DNA of 64,000 bases from Parapedobacter flavus (GTDB taxonomy: Bacteria > Bacteroidota > Bacteroidia > Sphingobacteriales > Sphingobacteriaceae): the NCBI RefSeq assembly GCF_035818675.1, contig NZ_JAYKZZ010000013.1, positions 1 to 64,000 on the forward strand, read 5' to 3'. The position numbers and the translations under genes were made by a program. The notes under the pieces are model-generated. The model was given only the letters and a program-made list of their open reading frames with translations, made no database searches and was not told the origin of the DNA. Positions 63,701 to 64,000 of the stretch are shown here, piece by piece. Position 1 is the stretch's first letter. Each line of letters opens with the position of its first letter.

Positions 63701-63887
63701 ACAGGTTGGTTTGTTTACGGATGTAGCTTATGCCAGGGAAACATGGCGCTCTTCAGGTTCTTCTGCGGTTTCTTATGGGTTTAGCATCAGAACTTTATTG
63801 GCTGGCTATCCTATCCGGGTGGATGCTGCCCTGCCTAATCGCCAACAGAAGAATATTACTTGGTATTTGAGCTTGGGAATAGATTAA
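60768..63887 (+). CDS. Large TolB-like propeller with C-terminal barrel
   Basis: A 1039-residue protein with a GTG start at 60768 and a signal sequence ending near SCRA. The N-terminal part (about 45-290) resembles a peptidase MA-type gluzincin fold, but QLHQAMARTIWEE lacks an HExxH motif, so it is likely inactive. The middle has propeller-like repeats (VQFSNDGTFIAYIL). The C-terminal ~330 residues are a surface-antigen-type barrel (ALMNIDVYFPFFQSLIP, terminal YLSLGID). It is divergent from the RHS operon and could belong to it. Confidence 0.72.
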   Translation: MQDTINRLLRFPVLYIVAILILSCSDTRSCRAQTLQQPYQRLQYHKYQWQTFHTTSFHLYYPKGYDSLCAFIAKNYLSAAALLKKRTGGSLDKTPHIILYPSIDQLYETNIGSFEPIDQYFPTVVLKGNRIVLAYNGNREALLSQLHQAMARTIWEETFNNGLPEQLKGGIVNDKIPNWFKEGWIRYVADGWAIHQEDELKRSFEKEHFVTWQEVTYYQPVLSGAAFCYYINRVYYPQAVRQLYTQLRKKKDLRRALRLVTKKGLDSVLIGCLDFYQKRFQIKKEQVKAQTGWKNDIGTTADSFTLKFSHPKGIVKNVQFSNDGTFIAYILYTRQKRSVYIYQTTTGKNIKLCSYPLPPWMKDYSKNVYPLISWEDDANKLIILYPKKGSLFLQLYNANGKTLQERNLYKLDGVTSIEAYTNPYYLLSAFKQGNSDFITYDYRRDRYKGITNDDYDDSQPTSNKTYPIAYISKQELKRKIIHDKTDSTYWVQGIFQVDDKQPVVSDTLPYIIWDKSAYLSDGSILATHTREGEERFAITKNNSVTTLSAYRPYSLYNHHNDIAFYKATADSIFINTIPVTTWMQSQVPPSDNMSPWLKDYQADAALRAKEDSILQVAKANSEPGFLEGVLKGKNSKALSRQRRDSIYQSLLYTTEKIKPYILQLHSAYFTARVNNDYFINRYQPYQNYQGQFKFPDVGAMMQGGFTDLFENHHFNIGYRLPAGKEGSDFFVRYESTKKLWDWGVQYFRKVESLQPDPRRNWEDENGRSYPNNAKVKTHYYELSIKRPVSYYSYLSFTTGLRKDRTVFLATEDYSLRFKDLNSLWSINTLAWQYQNLKPTLPMLYNGFSTCVALNVFAGLQGITNESLYDISTSIEYHQSLYRHITAVARLQAGYSGGRSKVLYNIGGVDNNLTVKTDTSVHFAQDAPYAFQSLVTPLRGFYQNAVRGNQYALMNIDVYFPFFQSLIPIETNFSAINHLQVGLFTDVAYARETWRSSGSSAVSYGFSIRTLLAGYPIRVDAALPNRQQKNITWYLSLGID

Positions 63888-64000
63888 AGTCAAAAAATTT
63901 CAGACTCGTAGTTGTTCTATGAGAAGATATATAGCCTTTGTTTCAGTATGATGTTCCTTTTTCAGGAAAACATTTAAAATTGATACCTACAAAAACCCCC
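63888..64000. other. Window edge, no gene seen
   Basis: AT-rich sequence after the propeller-barrel stop. I see no frame or repeat in it. Confidence 0.5.

Larger units (their letters stand above)
27944..64000. mobile_element. Integrated genomic element at tRNA-Ser (right end not seen)
   Basis: The left boundary is set by tRNA-Ser with an adjoining large serine recombinase and RteC, a regulator typical of Bacteroidota conjugative elements. GC falls clearly from the chromosomal part, and falls again after 49,400. Cargo includes signalling genes, SusCD, insertion sequences and RHS genes. No relaxase, tra or replication gene is visible. The 3' end of tRNA-Ser is not repeated in the window, so the element may end beyond 64,000 or may consist of several insertions. 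Confidence 0.6.

Overview
The window looks like a chromosomal segment of a Bacteroidota bacterium, most likely of the Sphingobacteriaceae/Sphingobacteriales type (an inference from gene content; I could not run a database search). Support comes from promoter boxes of the form TAnnTTTG with an upstream TTG/TTTG, a fused GldF-GldG gliding-type ABC transporter protein, bacillithiol deacetylase BshB1, DUF4294 and DUF6520-like proteins, SusC/SusD, FecR plus ECF sigma, RteC, and YD-repeat/RHS proteins of the Bacteroidota kind.

Positions 1 to about 27,950 are housekeeping chromosome of moderate GC. After a GC-rich 84-bp tandem repeat at the left edge come xth, tRNA-Phe, mnmA, a glycolytic operon on the minus strand (pfkA, BadF-type sugar kinase-like gene, gapA), a divergent Nudix-type regulator, a SNF2 helicase with a histidine kinase, an IscA-type Fe-S protein, bshB1 with a DUF4294 gene, a long RelA/SpoT protein, fur, purA, pabB, two M16 peptidases, hemF, ggt, gpsA, tRNA-Arg, gldFG and tRNA-Ser. 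A diverged ~100-bp intergenic element (promoter plus covarying hairpin) occurs twice, in the pfkA/Nudix gap and in the DUF4294/relA gap.

From the 3' end of tRNA-Ser (27,953) to the end of the window the DNA looks like an integrated element of mosaic, lower-GC composition. A large serine recombinase reads back into the tRNA gene, so its last codons lie in tRNA sequence. It is followed by rteC, an AraC regulator, a signalling operon (response regulator, lipoprotein, membrane protein, histidine kinase, AraC-type protein) and an array of five TGCACAT boxes about 20 bp apart. Then come a MauE-like membrane redox protein, a 410-bp leader with mutually exclusive hairpins, a cysteine-rich exported microprotein, a membrane-anchored protein of unknown function, and on the other strand a sigma/FecR/SusC/SusD/TlpA uptake locus. 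No conjugation genes and no right-hand attachment site are seen, so the far end lies outside the window.

Positions 46,000 to 49,200 hold a LytTR regulator, a small lipoprotein with a duplicated 3' end, an IS1-type insertion sequence and a REP-associated tyrosine transposase (RAYT) with three REP hairpins. The last 15 kb is AT-rich. It carries a minus-strand operon of two outer-membrane barrel-like proteins (one with a long coiled coil), an SpvB/TcB-like YD-repeat protein, an RHS-core protein with a ~220-residue C-terminal tip I do not recognise, and a lipoprotein that could be its partner or immunity protein. A divergent 1039-residue propeller-plus-barrel protein lies beside it. This operon and the MauE/microprotein/TlpA region are the best candidates for undescribed systems.
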